Below, piece after piece: positions 16,491 to 25,986 of a DNA stretch of 64,000 nt. Within the stretch, counting starts at the first letter, position 1. Each line of letters opens with the position of its first letter. The notes under the pieces were generated by a model. That model searched no databases. It had not been told where the DNA came from and was given only the letters and a program-made list of their open reading frames with translations. Source of the DNA: Ktedonobacter sp. SOSP1-85 (GTDB lineage Bacteria; Chloroflexota; Ktedonobacteria; Ktedonobacterales; Ktedonobacteraceae); assembly GCF_016587415.1 (NCBI RefSeq), contig NZ_BNJI01000002.1:496001-560000 (forward strand). The letters are read 5' to 3'. A program made the position numbers and the translations under genes.

Positions 16491-17810
16491 ATGCAACAAT
16501 CGTCGATGGTGCTCTTCTGCGATGAGTGCGGGCTGGCCAATGAAGCCACCGCCAGCCATTGCGCCTCCTGCCAGCATTCACTTGTCCACCAGGATCATGA
16601 ACACGACGCTCCACCAATTGCACCTATCACTTTTACCCCAAAGCCTGTACTCGAAGTGTGCGCCGGGGCTGCTCTGGACCAGGAGGACCAGGAGTCGTTT
16701 GTAACACCATCCAACACCTTAGCCTGCGATTTTCAACCCGGCAGCATCTTGGCCGGGCGCTACCAGGTTCAGGAAGAGATCGGACGCGGCGGCTTCTCTA
16801 CTGTCTATCGCGCCCTCGACTTGAAAGCTGGCCCCGACCAACGCCTGGTTGCAATCAAACGCATTCAATTGAAGCAGCTCTCCGCACGCCAGATCATCGA
16901 TGCCACCGAGACCTTTAACCGCGAGATTGCCATGCTAGCGCGCGTGAAAAATCTGAGCGGCATCCCCACCTATTACGAGCACCTGACCGACGCAGAAAAC
17001 TGGTATTTGGTCACACAATATATTGAGGGCCAGACCCTGGAAGAGTATTTGCAGAAAGCTCCAGGCGGTTATCTTGAGGAGAAAGAGGTCATCGCGCTGG
17101 GCATCCAGCTTGCGGGCCTTCTGCACACTCTGCATATCACGGCGCCACCAGTTATTTTTCGCGACCTCAAGCCCTCGAACATTATGCTCACGCCCGATAA
17201 CAAGCTATTTTTGATCGACTTTGGTATTGCACGCACCTTTACCCGTGATAAGGCAAGGGATACCGTACCACTCGGCTCCCCCGGCTACGCTCCGCCAGAG
17301 CAGTACGGCCGCGCCCAGACCAGCCCGCGCTCCGATATCTACAGCCTGGGCGCGACCCTGCAAACCCTACTTACCGGTCGAGATCCCCTGGAGCTAGGAG
17401 AGGGCGAACCCTCGCGCAATCCCAGGCCAATCTCACCTAACCTCGGCAAATTCCTGGATAAAATGCTCTCCACCGAGGCCGCGCACCGCCCTAAGGACAT
17501 GGAGCAGGTAAGGTTGCGCCTGGAGAATATCGCTGCACGCCCCATCATGATTTTTATCATGGGTATGGTATATGGATGTGCTTTTAGCATCCTAAGCTTA
17601 TTAAAGCCTATTCTGCCTGCTGGTTTAAGGGATTGGAGCGGATTTTTATGGCTCTTTGTAGCCGCCATCCCCGAAGGTACTATCCGCCACATACTCAAAT
17701 TACCACCGGACAATCCAAAGGGATTCAGGCGCTACTGGTTTTTTGGCCTTCTCGCCTTTATTTCATTTTCAAGCATGGTTCTCTGGTTATGTCATACCTT
17801 CTTCGGCTAG
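16491..17810 (+). CDS. Membrane Ser/Thr protein kinase with N-terminal zinc ribbon
   Basis: A 439-residue Hanks-type kinase. Residues about 10-27 form a zinc ribbon (CDECG ... CASC). The kinase domain (about 87-340) shows GRYQVQEEIGRGGFSTVYRA (P-loop), VAIKRIQL (catalytic Lys), FRDLKPSNIML (catalytic Asp, HRD changed to FRD), LIDFGIART (metal-binding Asp), and GSPGYAPPEQYG (activation segment). The C-terminus has two or three TM helices (about 360-435). The FRD variant still has the essential Asp and is common in Chloroflexota kinases. ATG 16491 was chosen over an upstream TTG (16431). Its substrate is unknown. Confidence 0.9.
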   Translation: MQQSSMVLFCDECGLANEATASHCASCQHSLVHQDHEHDAPPIAPITFTPKPVLEVCAGAALDQEDQESFVTPSNTLACDFQPGSILAGRYQVQEEIGRGGFSTVYRALDLKAGPDQRLVAIKRIQLKQLSARQIIDATETFNREIAMLARVKNLSGIPTYYEHLTDAENWYLVTQYIEGQTLEEYLQKAPGGYLEEKEVIALGIQLAGLLHTLHITAPPVIFRDLKPSNIMLTPDNKLFLIDFGIARTFTRDKARDTVPLGSPGYAPPEQYGRAQTSPRSDIYSLGATLQTLLTGRDPLELGEGEPSRNPRPISPNLGKFLDKMLSTEAAHRPKDMEQVRLRLENIAARPIMIFIMGMVYGCAFSILSLLKPILPAGLRDWSGFLWLFVAAIPEGTIRHILKLPPDNPKGFRRYWFFGLLAFISFSSMVLWLCHTFFG

Positions 17811-17844
17811 CCATAGCAGTTGACTCTTTAACACCCATATGCTC

Positions 17845-18723
17845 TTAGGAAAAGTCTCTGGCGTGATCAATTGCCCATTCTTTGTAGGTATGTGCCGGGG
17901 TGCCGGTGATTTCTTCAACTATGGACGAGATTGGTTCTGGCTCCCTGACGAACCCTGCCCAGGCGTTGAGCATGCCATCTACCATCGCGGGCGGCAATTG
18001 GGTCAGCATCTGTTGGCGGATAACCTCGGGCGAAATCTCTTCATAGCGCAATGGACGTCCGATAGCCTCACCAATGGCCTGCACCTGTTCAGCCTGGGTG
18101 AGCACTTGAGGACCGGTCAGGATATACTTTGCCCCATTATGCCTGTCGCTGGTCAAGGCTCGAACCGCCACCGCAGCCACATCCTTCTCATGAATCAGCG
18201 TCCTGGCAGCCGCCGCATAAGGCCAGCGTACAACATCGCCAGAGCGCGTTTGTTGTGCCCAACCGAGCGTGTTCGTCGCGAGTCCACTGATACGCAGGAA
18301 TGTCCAGTTAAGGTCAGATCCTTCGATCAATTTCTCGATAGTGGCGTGAAAGTCGGTAATCGGCTCAGCCTGTTGCGCGCGTCCTTCACGTATGCTCATT
18401 GATGAAAGATAAACCACGCGCCGGGCGTGCCTTTTCAGCTCATCCAGAACCGCGGGTGCCAGGCTCGTAGGTAAGCCAGGCCAGACCAGGAACACAGCCT
18501 CAACTCCGGCTAAAGCCTCACCTAACATGCTGGGCTCAGCCAGGTCCCCGCGCACAATTTCAACCCCGTCCGGCAGATCAACAGAACCGGGATTACGAAC
18601 CACGGCCCGGACAGGAACGGCCATGTCCAGCAACTGAGATACCACGTGCCGGCCCACATTACCAGTCGCTCCTGTAACCAGAATAGTTTTTCTCTCTGAA
18701 AATCCATTTTCATTTATGCTCAT
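17845..18723 (-). CDS. NmrA-like NAD(P)-binding atypical SDR
   Basis: A 292-residue atypical SDR. The N-terminal ILVTGATGNVGRHVVSQLLD gives the GxxGxxG cofactor motif (about 16-22), RAVVRNPGSVDLP is the arginine-rich NADP-type strand, and VVYLSSMSIREG is the mid-domain strand; a catalytic Tyr-x-x-x-Lys is not obvious. This fits NmrA/quinone oxidoreductase-2-like proteins that sense or reduce with NAD(P)H. ATG 18723 follows CAGGAG. A palindrome at 18752-18779 lies just upstream. Convergent with the kinase gene. Confidence 0.85.
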   Translation of the reverse strand: MSINENGFSERKTILVTGATGNVGRHVVSQLLDMAVPVRAVVRNPGSVDLPDGVEIVRGDLAEPSMLGEALAGVEAVFLVWPGLPTSLAPAVLDELKRHARRVVYLSSMSIREGRAQQAEPITDFHATIEKLIEGSDLNWTFLRISGLATNTLGWAQQTRSGDVVRWPYAAAARTLIHEKDVAAVAVRALTSDRHNGAKYILTGPQVLTQAEQVQAIGEAIGRPLRYEEISPEVIRQQMLTQLPPAMVDGMLNAWAGFVREPEPISSIVEEITGTPAHTYKEWAIDHARDFS

Positions 18724-18751
18724 CTTACACACTCCTGCTCCGATTTTCCTA

Positions 18752-18779
18752 TGCAAACGTATGCAAGCACACGTTTGCA
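18752..18779. promoter_or_regulatory. Inverted repeat upstream of the NmrA-like gene, candidate operator
   Basis: TGCAAACGT (18752-18760) and ACGTTTGCA (18771-18779) are exact mirror arms around 10 bp. The centre is 43 bp before the start codon. It could be a regulator site, or part of the end of the neighbouring TnpB element. Confidence 0.4.
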
Positions 18780-18900
18780 CCGAATTTCGTTGTTCCTGTT
18801 TCATCCGTAGGTGCCTCCGGGCCGAAGCCCTTTGGCCTTACCCCGCGTCCGCAGGCAAGTTTGCGTCTTCGTCCGAGCCAGTACCGGAGACGGCTTGATC
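18780..18900 (-). ncRNA. Possible reRNA (omega RNA) and right end of the TnpB element
   Basis: TnpB nucleases are guided by an RNA from the 3' end of their gene and the adjoining element end. Here the minus strand reads GGGCTTCGGCCC (small tetraloop hairpin) and then GGAGGCACCTACGGATGAAA just after the tnpB stop (18838). Boundaries are only inferred. Confidence 0.35.
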
Positions 18901-20001
18901 AATGAGCCCGATCAAGCGAAGGGCTTCCCGTAACACATTCTGACCAGCGTTGTGATCTCGATCCTGCGCAAACTGATCATACGGGCAAGCAGGATTCTGG
19001 CACACAAAGATGCGATCCTTGAGCCTCATCACTTCCCACGTCCAACCGCAGCAATGACAGGTCTTGCTGGAAGGAAAGAAACGGTCCACCTTGATCACCT
19101 GTCCCCCACGTTGCACCGCTTTTGCCTCGAGCAGACGTCTGAGGGTGCCCAGCGAGGCATCGGCGAACGAGCGAGCGAGACGGCGATTCTTGAGCAGTCC
19201 CTTGAGGTGGAGATCTTCCACTCCGATGATCCCGTAACTGTCTGCCAGCTTGGTTGTGAGCTTCTGAAGGACATCCTGGCGCAAGCACGTGATGCGATAA
19301 TGCAGACGGGCGACCTGTCGGCGCGCTTTCTCCCGATTCGCGGATCCCAGTTTTCGGCGATGCAGGCGTTTGTTGGCCTGACGCAATTTCTTGAGGGCGG
19401 TTTTGAGGAAGGCTTGGTTTTCGACTTCCTCTCCTGTACTCAAGGTGGCCAGGCGGTTGAGCCCCACATCGATACCCACGGCGGCTGGTTTCTTCACCGC
19501 GATGGGATCAGGGATCTCGACCTGGATGGAAACAAACCACCAATCCGCTGTTTTGGTGATGCGCGCCCCTTTCACGCGGCCCACAAACCGCAGCTTCTCA
19601 GCCAGATTGACCCATCCGAGCTTGGGGATCCACATGCGATGATCCCCCAACTGGAATTGATCGTTGGCAAGGTAAAAGGAGGGTTTGCTTGTTTTCTTGC
19701 GCTTGAACGTGGGGCGTTTGGCTTTCCCTTCAAAAAACGCGGTGAAGGCTTTTCCCAGATCGAGAAAGGGCTGATCTGAGGCGTTCTTCGTCACCTCCCA
19801 TGTCCAGGGGAATTGCACCCGCCGAATCTCGTTGAATTGCTTCTTGAGTTTCAAGGCGGTGGTTTTTTCTCCGGCCTCATATTGGCGGTTCCATTCAGCC
19901 AGCGCCCAATTCCACACAAAGCGAGCAACGCCTGCGGCACGAGCAAAGGAGTTGGCCTGCTCAGGTGTGGGATGCAGTCTGATCTTATGGGCACGAATCA
20001 T
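18838..20001 (-). CDS. tnpB: TnpB RNA-guided nuclease (IS200/IS605 family)
   Basis: A 387-residue TnpB that looks intact. The RuvC triad is D178 (AVGIDVGLNRLA), E262 (IGVEDLHLKG) and D349 (DRDHNAGQN). A four-Cys zinc finger sits at about 315-340 (CHCCGW ... CQNPAC). The N-terminal KIRLHPTPEQ and ARFVWNWALA segments are the usual helical start. TnpB cuts DNA next to a short motif using a guide copied from the element's end, and favours retention of the element. No TnpA transposase is beside it, so it is a non-autonomous or solitary copy. It lies just upstream of the NmrA-like gene. Confidence 0.93.
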   Translation of the reverse strand: MIRAHKIRLHPTPEQANSFARAAGVARFVWNWALAEWNRQYEAGEKTTALKLKKQFNEIRRVQFPWTWEVTKNASDQPFLDLGKAFTAFFEGKAKRPTFKRKKTSKPSFYLANDQFQLGDHRMWIPKLGWVNLAEKLRFVGRVKGARITKTADWWFVSIQVEIPDPIAVKKPAAVGIDVGLNRLATLSTGEEVENQAFLKTALKKLRQANKRLHRRKLGSANREKARRQVARLHYRITCLRQDVLQKLTTKLADSYGIIGVEDLHLKGLLKNRRLARSFADASLGTLRRLLEAKAVQRGGQVIKVDRFFPSSKTCHCCGWTWEVMRLKDRIFVCQNPACPYDQFAQDRDHNAGQNVLREALRLIGLIDQAVSGTGSDEDANLPADAG

Positions 20002-20241
20002 GCGGTTCTGCTCTTTCTCTTACCTCATATTTTCTTCAGTATAGGACAAATGTTCTCACCTGTCAAGAAGCCCGAAAGCGTGGCGTCTTGCCCATGATTG
20101 ATCCCTGTTTCCCACTTTTTGGGAAACAGTTGCATACTCTTTATAGCCTTTAAGGAAAGCTTGGCCTCGTTACAAAAGAGTTTAAGGCACAAATGAGCAT
20201 CCCGCCTTGTCTGAAAGGCCAGTTATTCCCCTGCCCATTAG

Positions 20242-20484
20242 AGCGGTACGCCGTGGCATAGAGTTAAGTGGGGAGCGCGTCAGCTCTTTCATGTCACCAT
20301 TGTGCCTCCACTCATCAGGCTTCTCAGACTGGAAGCTGGCGCTACCTCGCACTGGCATAGAGCCGATGCCCTTAAAAATGCTGCCAACCTGGCCTATGAA
20401 GTATGTAGCAACATGGCCACGCAGCATAGCTATGCCTGGCCTCAAGCACTGGCAGAGCGTGTAAAGCTCAATGAAGAAAAGTAG
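20242..20484 (+). pseudogene. Coding remnant ending at a terminator, unknown family
   Basis: An open frame of 80 codons after a TAG (20239) reads WHRVKWGARQLFHVTIVPPL and later ADALKNAANLAYEVCSNMAT, with a plausible codon pattern but no start with a ribosome binding site (only GTG 20302). It stops 1 bp into a good terminator stem. This looks like the C-terminal end of a gene whose front was lost, possibly when the TnpB element arrived. I do not recognise the family. Nothing else is seen between 20002 and 20241. Confidence 0.35.
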
Positions 20485-20518
20485 AGAGGCATTCTCAGTG
20501 AGTTAAGAATGCCTCTCT
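20483..20518 (+). terminator. Intrinsic terminator
   Basis: AGAGAGGCATTCT (20483-20495) and its exact complement (20506-20518) make a 13-bp stem with a 10-nt loop, followed by CTTTGTTGTG. It may also serve the minus-strand gene ending at 20558. Confidence 0.75.
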
Positions 20519-20557
20519 CTTTGTTGTGCTTCGACTGCTTTGACGCCCGGCGTGATT

Positions 20558-21796
20558 TTAGTTCGCGGTCAGAGACACGTCATCGACATACATATATCCA
20601 TAGTAGGACTGGCTGTTAGAGTTCTCGTGGTCCAGGAAGCGGATGCCAATCGTCTGGCCCGCATAGCTGGAGAGATTGAAGGTTGCCTGCACCCAGGCGC
20701 GGTCATTAGCAGTCTTCTTAAAGAGCTGCTGCACGACCTGTCCGCTGCTGTTAATGACGTCTACCTCCTGCCAGGCATACGTGCTAGAGTCATTGGTAGT
20801 TGGCCAGTAGTAGAAGCTGAGCGACGCGCTGGTAGAGGTACTGGGAATAGTCACCATCTGGTAGGCGATTGAATCCCCTTGCTGACCACTGGTGGCACCG
20901 ACACGCAACGAGTAGCTTCCACTGTGTTTCTGAGTGGTCGAGCGTACCGGATTAGGCGAACCCGAGTAGGTCCAGTTGCCGCTCGCCTCAAAACCACCAT
21001 TTTGAATCAGGTTGCTGCCCGTCGGCGTCCCAGTTGGAGAGGGCGTAGGTGTAGTAGATGGCGTATGCGTTGGAGTGGGGGTTGGCGTTCCGCCGCTACC
21101 GCTGCCAAACTGAATATCAAGGATGGCATGCAGTTCAATACCGTTGGGGGCAACGCCCGTCTGACCATGCAGGAAGTCAAAGAAGCCGACACCAGTAACG
21201 GTCACAGGGACATTGGCAGTCTGGAAGCTACTCGTAACGTTATAGCGGGCATCAAAGGCCGTGCGGGCCTTCTGAATATCCGACATCAACGGGCTGGAGG
21301 AGCCGACGCAGGCTGGATCTGGAATCTCGACAATCATGGTCTTGCCCGATGTATCGCTGAGGATCAGGTGATAGTCGGAGTCGCTCTCCAACTTGTATTG
21401 TGTCAGTGTTCCCTGGACCTGGTAGACGGTGGTTTCGGTTGGCTGGATACGGTTATTGGCTGGCAGAGTGCCTGGCGCGGACAAGGCAGTTAAGGTGGCA
21501 ATCGTGGTTGGGGTGATTGACTGGAGATTGACCAGGCCAATATCGGCATCCGTACCTGTTTTGACCGCCCAGCGCTCCACACCACAGCTTCCCGTGCTGC
21601 TCAATGGTTGAGATCTAAGGCTCTCATGGTCTGCTTCAGCATCTTGCAGGTCCTGTGGCTGTGCGAGCTTCGCGCTGACAAGCGAGTTGTACGAATACCC
21701 CACGCCTACAACCACAAGCAGAAATACAAGGACGAGGGCGAGCAAGAAGCGCCTTTTGACGCCAAAATCTCGGATGAGTAGGAACAATCTTTTCAT
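20558..21796 (-). CDS. Secreted protein with Thr-Pro linker and C-terminal carbohydrate-binding-like domain
   Basis: A 412-residue protein. A signal anchor lies at about 14-36 (KRRFLLALVLVFLLVVVGVG). The middle domain (about 70-230) has SCGVERWAVKTGTDADIGLV and the segment TTVYQVQGTLTQYKLESDSD; such domains occur beside nuclease or surface modules in Gram-positives. A Thr/Pro linker (about 233-260) leads to NLIQNGGFEASGNWTYSG, the classic start of a CBM4/9-type or P-domain-like jelly roll, ending YMYVDDVSLTAN. It is exported and probably binds polysaccharide. No catalytic residues are recognised. Confidence 0.75.
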   Translation of the reverse strand: MKRLFLLIRDFGVKRRFLLALVLVFLLVVVGVGYSYNSLVSAKLAQPQDLQDAEADHESLRSQPLSSTGSCGVERWAVKTGTDADIGLVNLQSITPTTIATLTALSAPGTLPANNRIQPTETTVYQVQGTLTQYKLESDSDYHLILSDTSGKTMIVEIPDPACVGSSSPLMSDIQKARTAFDARYNVTSSFQTANVPVTVTGVGFFDFLHGQTGVAPNGIELHAILDIQFGSGSGGTPTPTPTHTPSTTPTPSPTGTPTGSNLIQNGGFEASGNWTYSGSPNPVRSTTQKHSGSYSLRVGATSGQQGDSIAYQMVTIPSTSTSASLSFYYWPTTNDSSTYAWQEVDVINSSGQVVQQLFKKTANDRAWVQATFNLSSYAGQTIGIRFLDHENSNSQSYYGYMYVDDVSLTAN

Positions 21797-21939
21797 ACAA
21801 AACTCCCTTTCTGAATGAAAAGCGTACCCTCTTTGGTTAAGAGAGGAATGACACCAGAGGCAAAATAGAAGAGAGAATTTTTATGGTTCTCTGCATAAGT
21901 ATAACGTATATTCTTTATACAAACATTAATAACGCGTTA

Positions 21940-22113
21940 AAGCAGCACTTTGACGTGAGCCACTTTATTCCTTTTATTCGCTGGCGCCTACGCGAGGAGA
22001 TGCGCCGTCACTATGCCGCCGTGGCCAGCGGACTCCCCGGCGAACCTGAGTACGCGGCTGGCGAGCTACGCGCCTTCAAGCGGCTACGCGAGAATGGCGT
22101 TAATTTGTACTAA
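21940..22113 (+). pseudogene. Coding remnant (C-terminal fragment), unknown
   Basis: The frame around 21940-22113 reads HFIPFIRWRLREEMRRHYAA then GLPGEPEYAAGELRAFKRLR and has the GC-rich third positions of the window's real genes, while the sequence just before it is AT-rich intergenic. The frame is open back to 21883 but no start has a ribosome binding site. It is most likely the tail of a lost gene. Positions 21797-21939 and 22114-22397 hold nothing else I can support. Confidence 0.35.
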
Positions 22114-22397
22114 GAGACATACGTGATGAAATAGACTCCTGCCTCTTTCTTTCTTGCTGCATATATATATCTCCACTCAATGCTTTTGATTTCCTGCCGT
22201 TTTTGGCAAAGTACGATTCGATTGCCTTCAGTTCAATCCAGATTGAGCAACCCGAAGATGTCCTGGTGGATTGAAATAGTTAATCTGGAAACGATCAGAG
22301 AGAAAGCCAGATTCGTCGCGGGACCGTGGACCTGCCAGGAGCGTCGAGAAAGAGGGGGGCGGGCGATGATGAAATTTTGCCATACGTGATTTGTCCT

Positions 22398-23219
22398 TTA
22401 CAAGCGATATATCTGGGGTTTGCGATGCTCCAGGCAAGGAATCTGTGCACGCGTACGCTCGATCTGGGAGAGGTCGATGTCGGCAACAACGACAGTAGGC
22501 CTATCCTGCGCCTGGGCAAGCACGATTCCCCAGGGATCAACGACCATAGCGCGTCCGTAGCACTGCTTATCATATGGATGCTTGCCAACCTGGGCGGGCG
22601 CGACCACGTAGCAGAGATTCTCAATGGCCCGCGCACGCAACAATATCTCCCAATGGTCGCGTCCTGTATGCAACGTAAAGGCAGCGGGGACCAGCAAGAT
22701 CTGTGCCCCCTGAAGCGCCAATGAGCGATAGAGTTCAGGGAAGCGCAGGTCATAGCAGACACTCAGGCCAAAGGTAATACCATCTATCTCTGCCGTTGTA
22801 ACCTGATCGCCTGCTACTATGCGATCAGACTCATGGTGTTTCTCACCATCGGCGAGGTCAACATCGAAGAGGTGGATCTTGCGATAGGTTGCGACAATCT
22901 CACCATCCCGGTTGATAAGCACAGACGTATTATAGAACTTTCCCTCTAAGGATGGATGCGGCTCCACGATGCTCCCGCCATGGATGATCATCTTATGTTT
23001 GCGCGCCTTCTCCTGCAAGAGCTGGATCGCGGGGCCAGAAAGCGTTTGCGCCGCGTGCTCATACCCCGCGTAAGGCCCCAGGTAGGTCCAGAGTTCAGGT
23101 AAGGCGGCAAACTGAGCCCCCAGTTCTGCGGCCCTATCTAAAAGCCGCGCGACCGCTGCCATATTCGCCTCGGGATCATCCTGTGAATTGAGTTGCACTA
23201 CCGCTGTCCTCAAGGACAT
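22398..23219 (-). CDS. Carbon-nitrogen hydrolase (nitrilase superfamily, Nit/omega-amidase-like)
   Basis: A 273-residue amidase-type enzyme with the Glu-Lys-Cys triad: E42 (LPELWTYLG), K114 (TYRKIHLFD) and C155 (SVCYDLRFPEL). The sequence YRKIHLFDVD and CYDLRFPELYR are typical of the Nit1/Nit2 branch, which hydrolyses deaminated glutathione or omega-amides such as 2-oxoglutaramate as metabolite repair. ATG 23219 is preceded by AAAGGAAG; upstream ATGs overlap that site. The gene stands alone, so a housekeeping repair role is likely. Confidence 0.88.
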   Translation of the reverse strand: MSLRTAVVQLNSQDDPEANMAAVARLLDRAAELGAQFAALPELWTYLGPYAGYEHAAQTLSGPAIQLLQEKARKHKMIIHGGSIVEPHPSLEGKFYNTSVLINRDGEIVATYRKIHLFDVDLADGEKHHESDRIVAGDQVTTAEIDGITFGLSVCYDLRFPELYRSLALQGAQILLVPAAFTLHTGRDHWEILLRARAIENLCYVVAPAQVGKHPYDKQCYGRAMVVDPWGIVLAQAQDRPTVVVADIDLSQIERTRAQIPCLEHRKPQIYRL

Positions 23220-23261
23220 AGACGAGCTTCCTTTCATTGTGCTATCTGACCAACGCTGCAA

Positions 23262-23535
23262 TTAGCCTGGAAATTTACGATGTCCACGCGCCCCAAGTAC
23301 CGTCAACTAAAGAGCATCAGCGGCGTCCGTCAACAGTCAGGGATCAGCCTCCCTACACACTTCTCTAAACGCTTTACATTCTTCAAGAGTTCTGTTACAT
23401 TCCTGCAGAGGAATATGCTTTTATTTCACGCTTCATATCTCAAACATTTTGAGAGTGTCAAGCAAGCACCATACCATATTTCTTGAGCATTCCTCTCCCT
23501 ATTACTCATCTTCACAAAAAGAAGGTTTCTTTTTC
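23262..23535. other. Intergenic region without visible genes
   Basis: This stretch of about 270 bp separates two divergent genes and should hold both promoters. I see no clear -35/-10 pair, repeat or terminator. Confidence 0.4.
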
Positions 23536-23643
23536 ATGAGTGATCAGACCCCTTACAGCTTCAATCTACCACAACATACTCTCTCTAGCGAACACTATCA
23601 GACAGGTCTGGTTGCGAGACTTTCCAAGAGGTCATTATGCTAA
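23536..23643 (+). CDS. Possible leader peptide overlapping the glycosylase gene
   Basis: A 35-residue frame (MSDQTPYSFNLPQHTLSSEH...) begins at ATG 23536 after AGAAGG and ends 7 bp inside the next gene, whose ATG at 23637 overlaps its last codons. The arrangement would couple translation of the two. The downstream gene has GAGGTC before its start, so it may not need this. The peptide has no recognised family. Confidence 0.3.
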   Translation: MSDQTPYSFNLPQHTLSSEHYQTGLVARLSKRSLC

Positions 23644-24944
23644 CCATCAACATCGAGACAGCCCGTCGCTTCATTCTCGGCAAACAGGGCTTGTGGCCCG
23701 GACGGCGCTGGCGAGGCATCGAGGGCACCGAGCAGGCCATGCATGCGATGGAATACCTGCAACTCGACCCGCTGCACATCATCGCTCGCAGCCAGGACAT
23801 TAAGCTGCACAGCCGCGTCCTCGATTACACGCCTGGCATGTGGGAAGACCTGGCCTATCAGCAGCGCAAGTTCTTTGACTGGGGTGGCTGGCTGGCCGTC
23901 CGGCCGATGGACGAGCTGCCGCATTGGCGCGTGGTCATGCGCCGCGAGCGCGATGGCGACTATGGCGACTCGCGCATTCGCCGCATGGCGCGCGAACACG
24001 CCGATGCCATCGTCGAAATGCGGGCCATCTTGCGCGAGCGCGGCACTGTGAGCAACCGCGACTTCAAGATGGCGACGCGAACACGAACACAGAGTTATCG
24101 CGGCCGCAAGGACAGCGCGTTGGCCTTGTATTATCTCTGGCGCACCGGCGAAGTGATGACGCACCACCGCAAGAACTTCGAGCGCGTGTACGCACTCACG
24201 GAAACGGTCGCGCCTGCGCATCTCATGTGCGAAAGCGACGAGGCCGAGGCTGACCGCTTCTTGATCAAGAAGGATGTCAGCTTCTCAGGCCTGTCGCAAC
24301 CGAGCCGTGTGGCCGAGTCGTTTCGCGGGCACGGCGAGTCGGATCGTGCAGCGAAGAAGCTGCTCGAGGCGATGTTGGCCGACGGCGACCTCATCGAGGT
24401 GCAGGTTGAAGGCTGGAAAAGGGTGCACTACGCGCTCGGGAGCGACGCCGCGGTGCTGGGCGATGTGAGCGCTGGGCGCGTGCCGAAGGCCTGGACGCCT
24501 TTGGAGACAACCACGACTCAAGAGGTCGTCTTCCTCGCGCCGCTCGATCACGTCAGTGCACGAGGGCGAGCCAAAGTGTTGTTCGGCTTCGACTACGTGT
24601 GGGAGGTCTACAAGCCTGAGCACCAGCGCAAGTTCGGCTACTACACGTTGCCGATTTTGTGGGGTGACCGGCTCGTCGCGCGGTTCGACAGCAAACTCGA
24701 CCGGACGACCAACACGTTTGTCATCCTGGGCTTGTGGCTGGAGGATGAGGCTCTCGGCAACGATGAGGACTTTGCGGAGGCATTGGCTTGTGGGTTTGCG
24801 CGATTCGTGAGGTTTCTCGGCGCGAGCAAGCTGGATGCAACGGCGATTCGCGAGCCGCTGCTGCGCCGACGCGCCTGCGAATCTGAACATTCACCGTCTT
24901 CCCAAAGCAGTCTGATGATGTATGACCAGACCTCAGCTAAGTGA
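23637..24944 (+). CDS. Winged-helix DNA glycosylase (YcaQ/AlkX-like, HTH_42 family)
   Basis: A 435-residue protein of the HTH_42 family. N-terminal INIETARRFILGKQGL and YLQLDPLHIIARSQD (about 40-54) are the family signature, with further wHTH elements around SYRGRKDSALALYYLWRTGE. The C-terminal YVWEVYKPEHQRKFGYYTLP and LWGDRLVARFDSKLDR are the other conserved blocks. Escherichia coli YcaQ opens interstrand crosslinks by removing alkylated bases, and relatives protect antibiotic producers from their own DNA-damaging products; the activity here is inferred. Base composition is higher in G+C than the neighbours, perhaps reflecting transfer. Confidence 0.88.
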   Translation: MLTINIETARRFILGKQGLWPGRRWRGIEGTEQAMHAMEYLQLDPLHIIARSQDIKLHSRVLDYTPGMWEDLAYQQRKFFDWGGWLAVRPMDELPHWRVVMRRERDGDYGDSRIRRMAREHADAIVEMRAILRERGTVSNRDFKMATRTRTQSYRGRKDSALALYYLWRTGEVMTHHRKNFERVYALTETVAPAHLMCESDEAEADRFLIKKDVSFSGLSQPSRVAESFRGHGESDRAAKKLLEAMLADGDLIEVQVEGWKRVHYALGSDAAVLGDVSAGRVPKAWTPLETTTTQEVVFLAPLDHVSARGRAKVLFGFDYVWEVYKPEHQRKFGYYTLPILWGDRLVARFDSKLDRTTNTFVILGLWLEDEALGNDEDFAEALACGFARFVRFLGASKLDATAIREPLLRRRACESEHSPSSQSSLMMYDQTSAK

Positions 24945-25065
24945 ATGCGCAATCTTTTGGCACTCCTCACTAGTACTCCAGGTGACACCCATGTTTGTGC
25001 GATAATGCAAGGAGTGTGGCAGGCACACGCTTATGCGGAGCGCCTGCTTTTCTTAGGAGGAAACT

Positions 25066-25986
25066 ATGCGTTTAGGATTGCAAGTAGGCATAACGAAAAC
25101 TCAAAATCGCTCTCTTAGCGATTATCTTATTGGCCTGGCCGAACAGGCGGACCTGGCAGGCTTCTCAACGCTGACAGTGCCGGACCACTTCTCGCTACGG
25201 CCAGAGAGTACGCCCTGGCTCAGAAGAGATGAGAGTAGTTCGGTACCGGCCGTGACCGATTTTTATGAGGCCTGGAGCGTGCTGGCCTTTATCGCGGCTC
25301 GCACCAGCCACATTAAACTTAGCACCATGGTCTCTGGCATCACCATGCGCTACCCGGCAGTCCTGGTGAAGACGGCGGATACCCTGGACGCGCTCTCAAA
25401 TGGCCGGGCATACCTGGGCCTGGGCGCGAGTCCTGGTTTTGGCGCCGATGAGCACCAGCGCATGGGTCTGCCCTTTCCCCCGGCAGGCGAGCGCGTGACA
25501 CGTTTAGAAGAGGTGCTCCAGATGGCTCTGCAGCTCTGGTCAGGCGAGGATAAGCCCTTTGAGGGGAAATATTATCAGCTCGCAAGCACCCTGGGCGACC
25601 CCTTCTATATCCAGCGGCCCCATCCCCCCATCTTGATCGCGGGCCAGGGCAACAGGATGCTACGCCTGATGGCCAGGTACGCTGACGTGGTCAGTATTGG
25701 CTTTGCACAAAATCTTGACGACATGCGCGCCAAGCTGGAGGCTCTGCATAAGCATTGCGAGGACTTGAATCGCCCCTACGAGCAGATCCAGAAGACCACG
25801 CTCATGCTAGCGCCTACAGCGCATAATGGGCACCTGGACCCGGCAGTACTCAACACATTCAGGGCCCTGGCCGAGCTTGGCATCGATGAAGTCATGATTG
25901 GCGCCCCCGCCGATCCCGCGACCTTTGATCTCCTCGCTACTGAGCTACTCCCGGCCGTGGAAAAAATCCCCGTCGCCGGGCGCTAA
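25066..25986 (+). CDS. LLM-class F420-dependent oxidoreductase
   Basis: A 306-residue luciferase-like monooxygenase fold protein. Markers are LGLQVGITKTQN at the start, LAGFSTLTVPDHFSL (about 30-44), SHIKLSTMVSGITMRYPAVL (strand 4, cis-peptide area), LDALSNGRAYLGLGAS and PPILIAGQGNRMLRLMARYA. These fit the TIM-barrel F420-dependent reductases of Actinobacteria and Chloroflexota; FMN cannot be excluded. The ribosome binding site TTAGGAGGAAAC is ideal. A REP-like element follows its stop. A second LLM gene, not closely similar, is at 59583. Confidence 0.9.
   Translation: MRLGLQVGITKTQNRSLSDYLIGLAEQADLAGFSTLTVPDHFSLRPESTPWLRRDESSSVPAVTDFYEAWSVLAFIAARTSHIKLSTMVSGITMRYPAVLVKTADTLDALSNGRAYLGLGASPGFGADEHQRMGLPFPPAGERVTRLEEVLQMALQLWSGEDKPFEGKYYQLASTLGDPFYIQRPHPPILIAGQGNRMLRLMARYADVVSIGFAQNLDDMRAKLEALHKHCEDLNRPYEQIQKTTLMLAPTAHNGHLDPAVLNTFRALAELGIDEVMIGAPADPATFDLLATELLPAVEKIPVAGR

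Noticed and set aside
18952..19779. Open frame of 275 codons on the plus strand
   Set aside because: It lies antisense within the TnpB gene, whose RuvC residues are all present on the minus strand.
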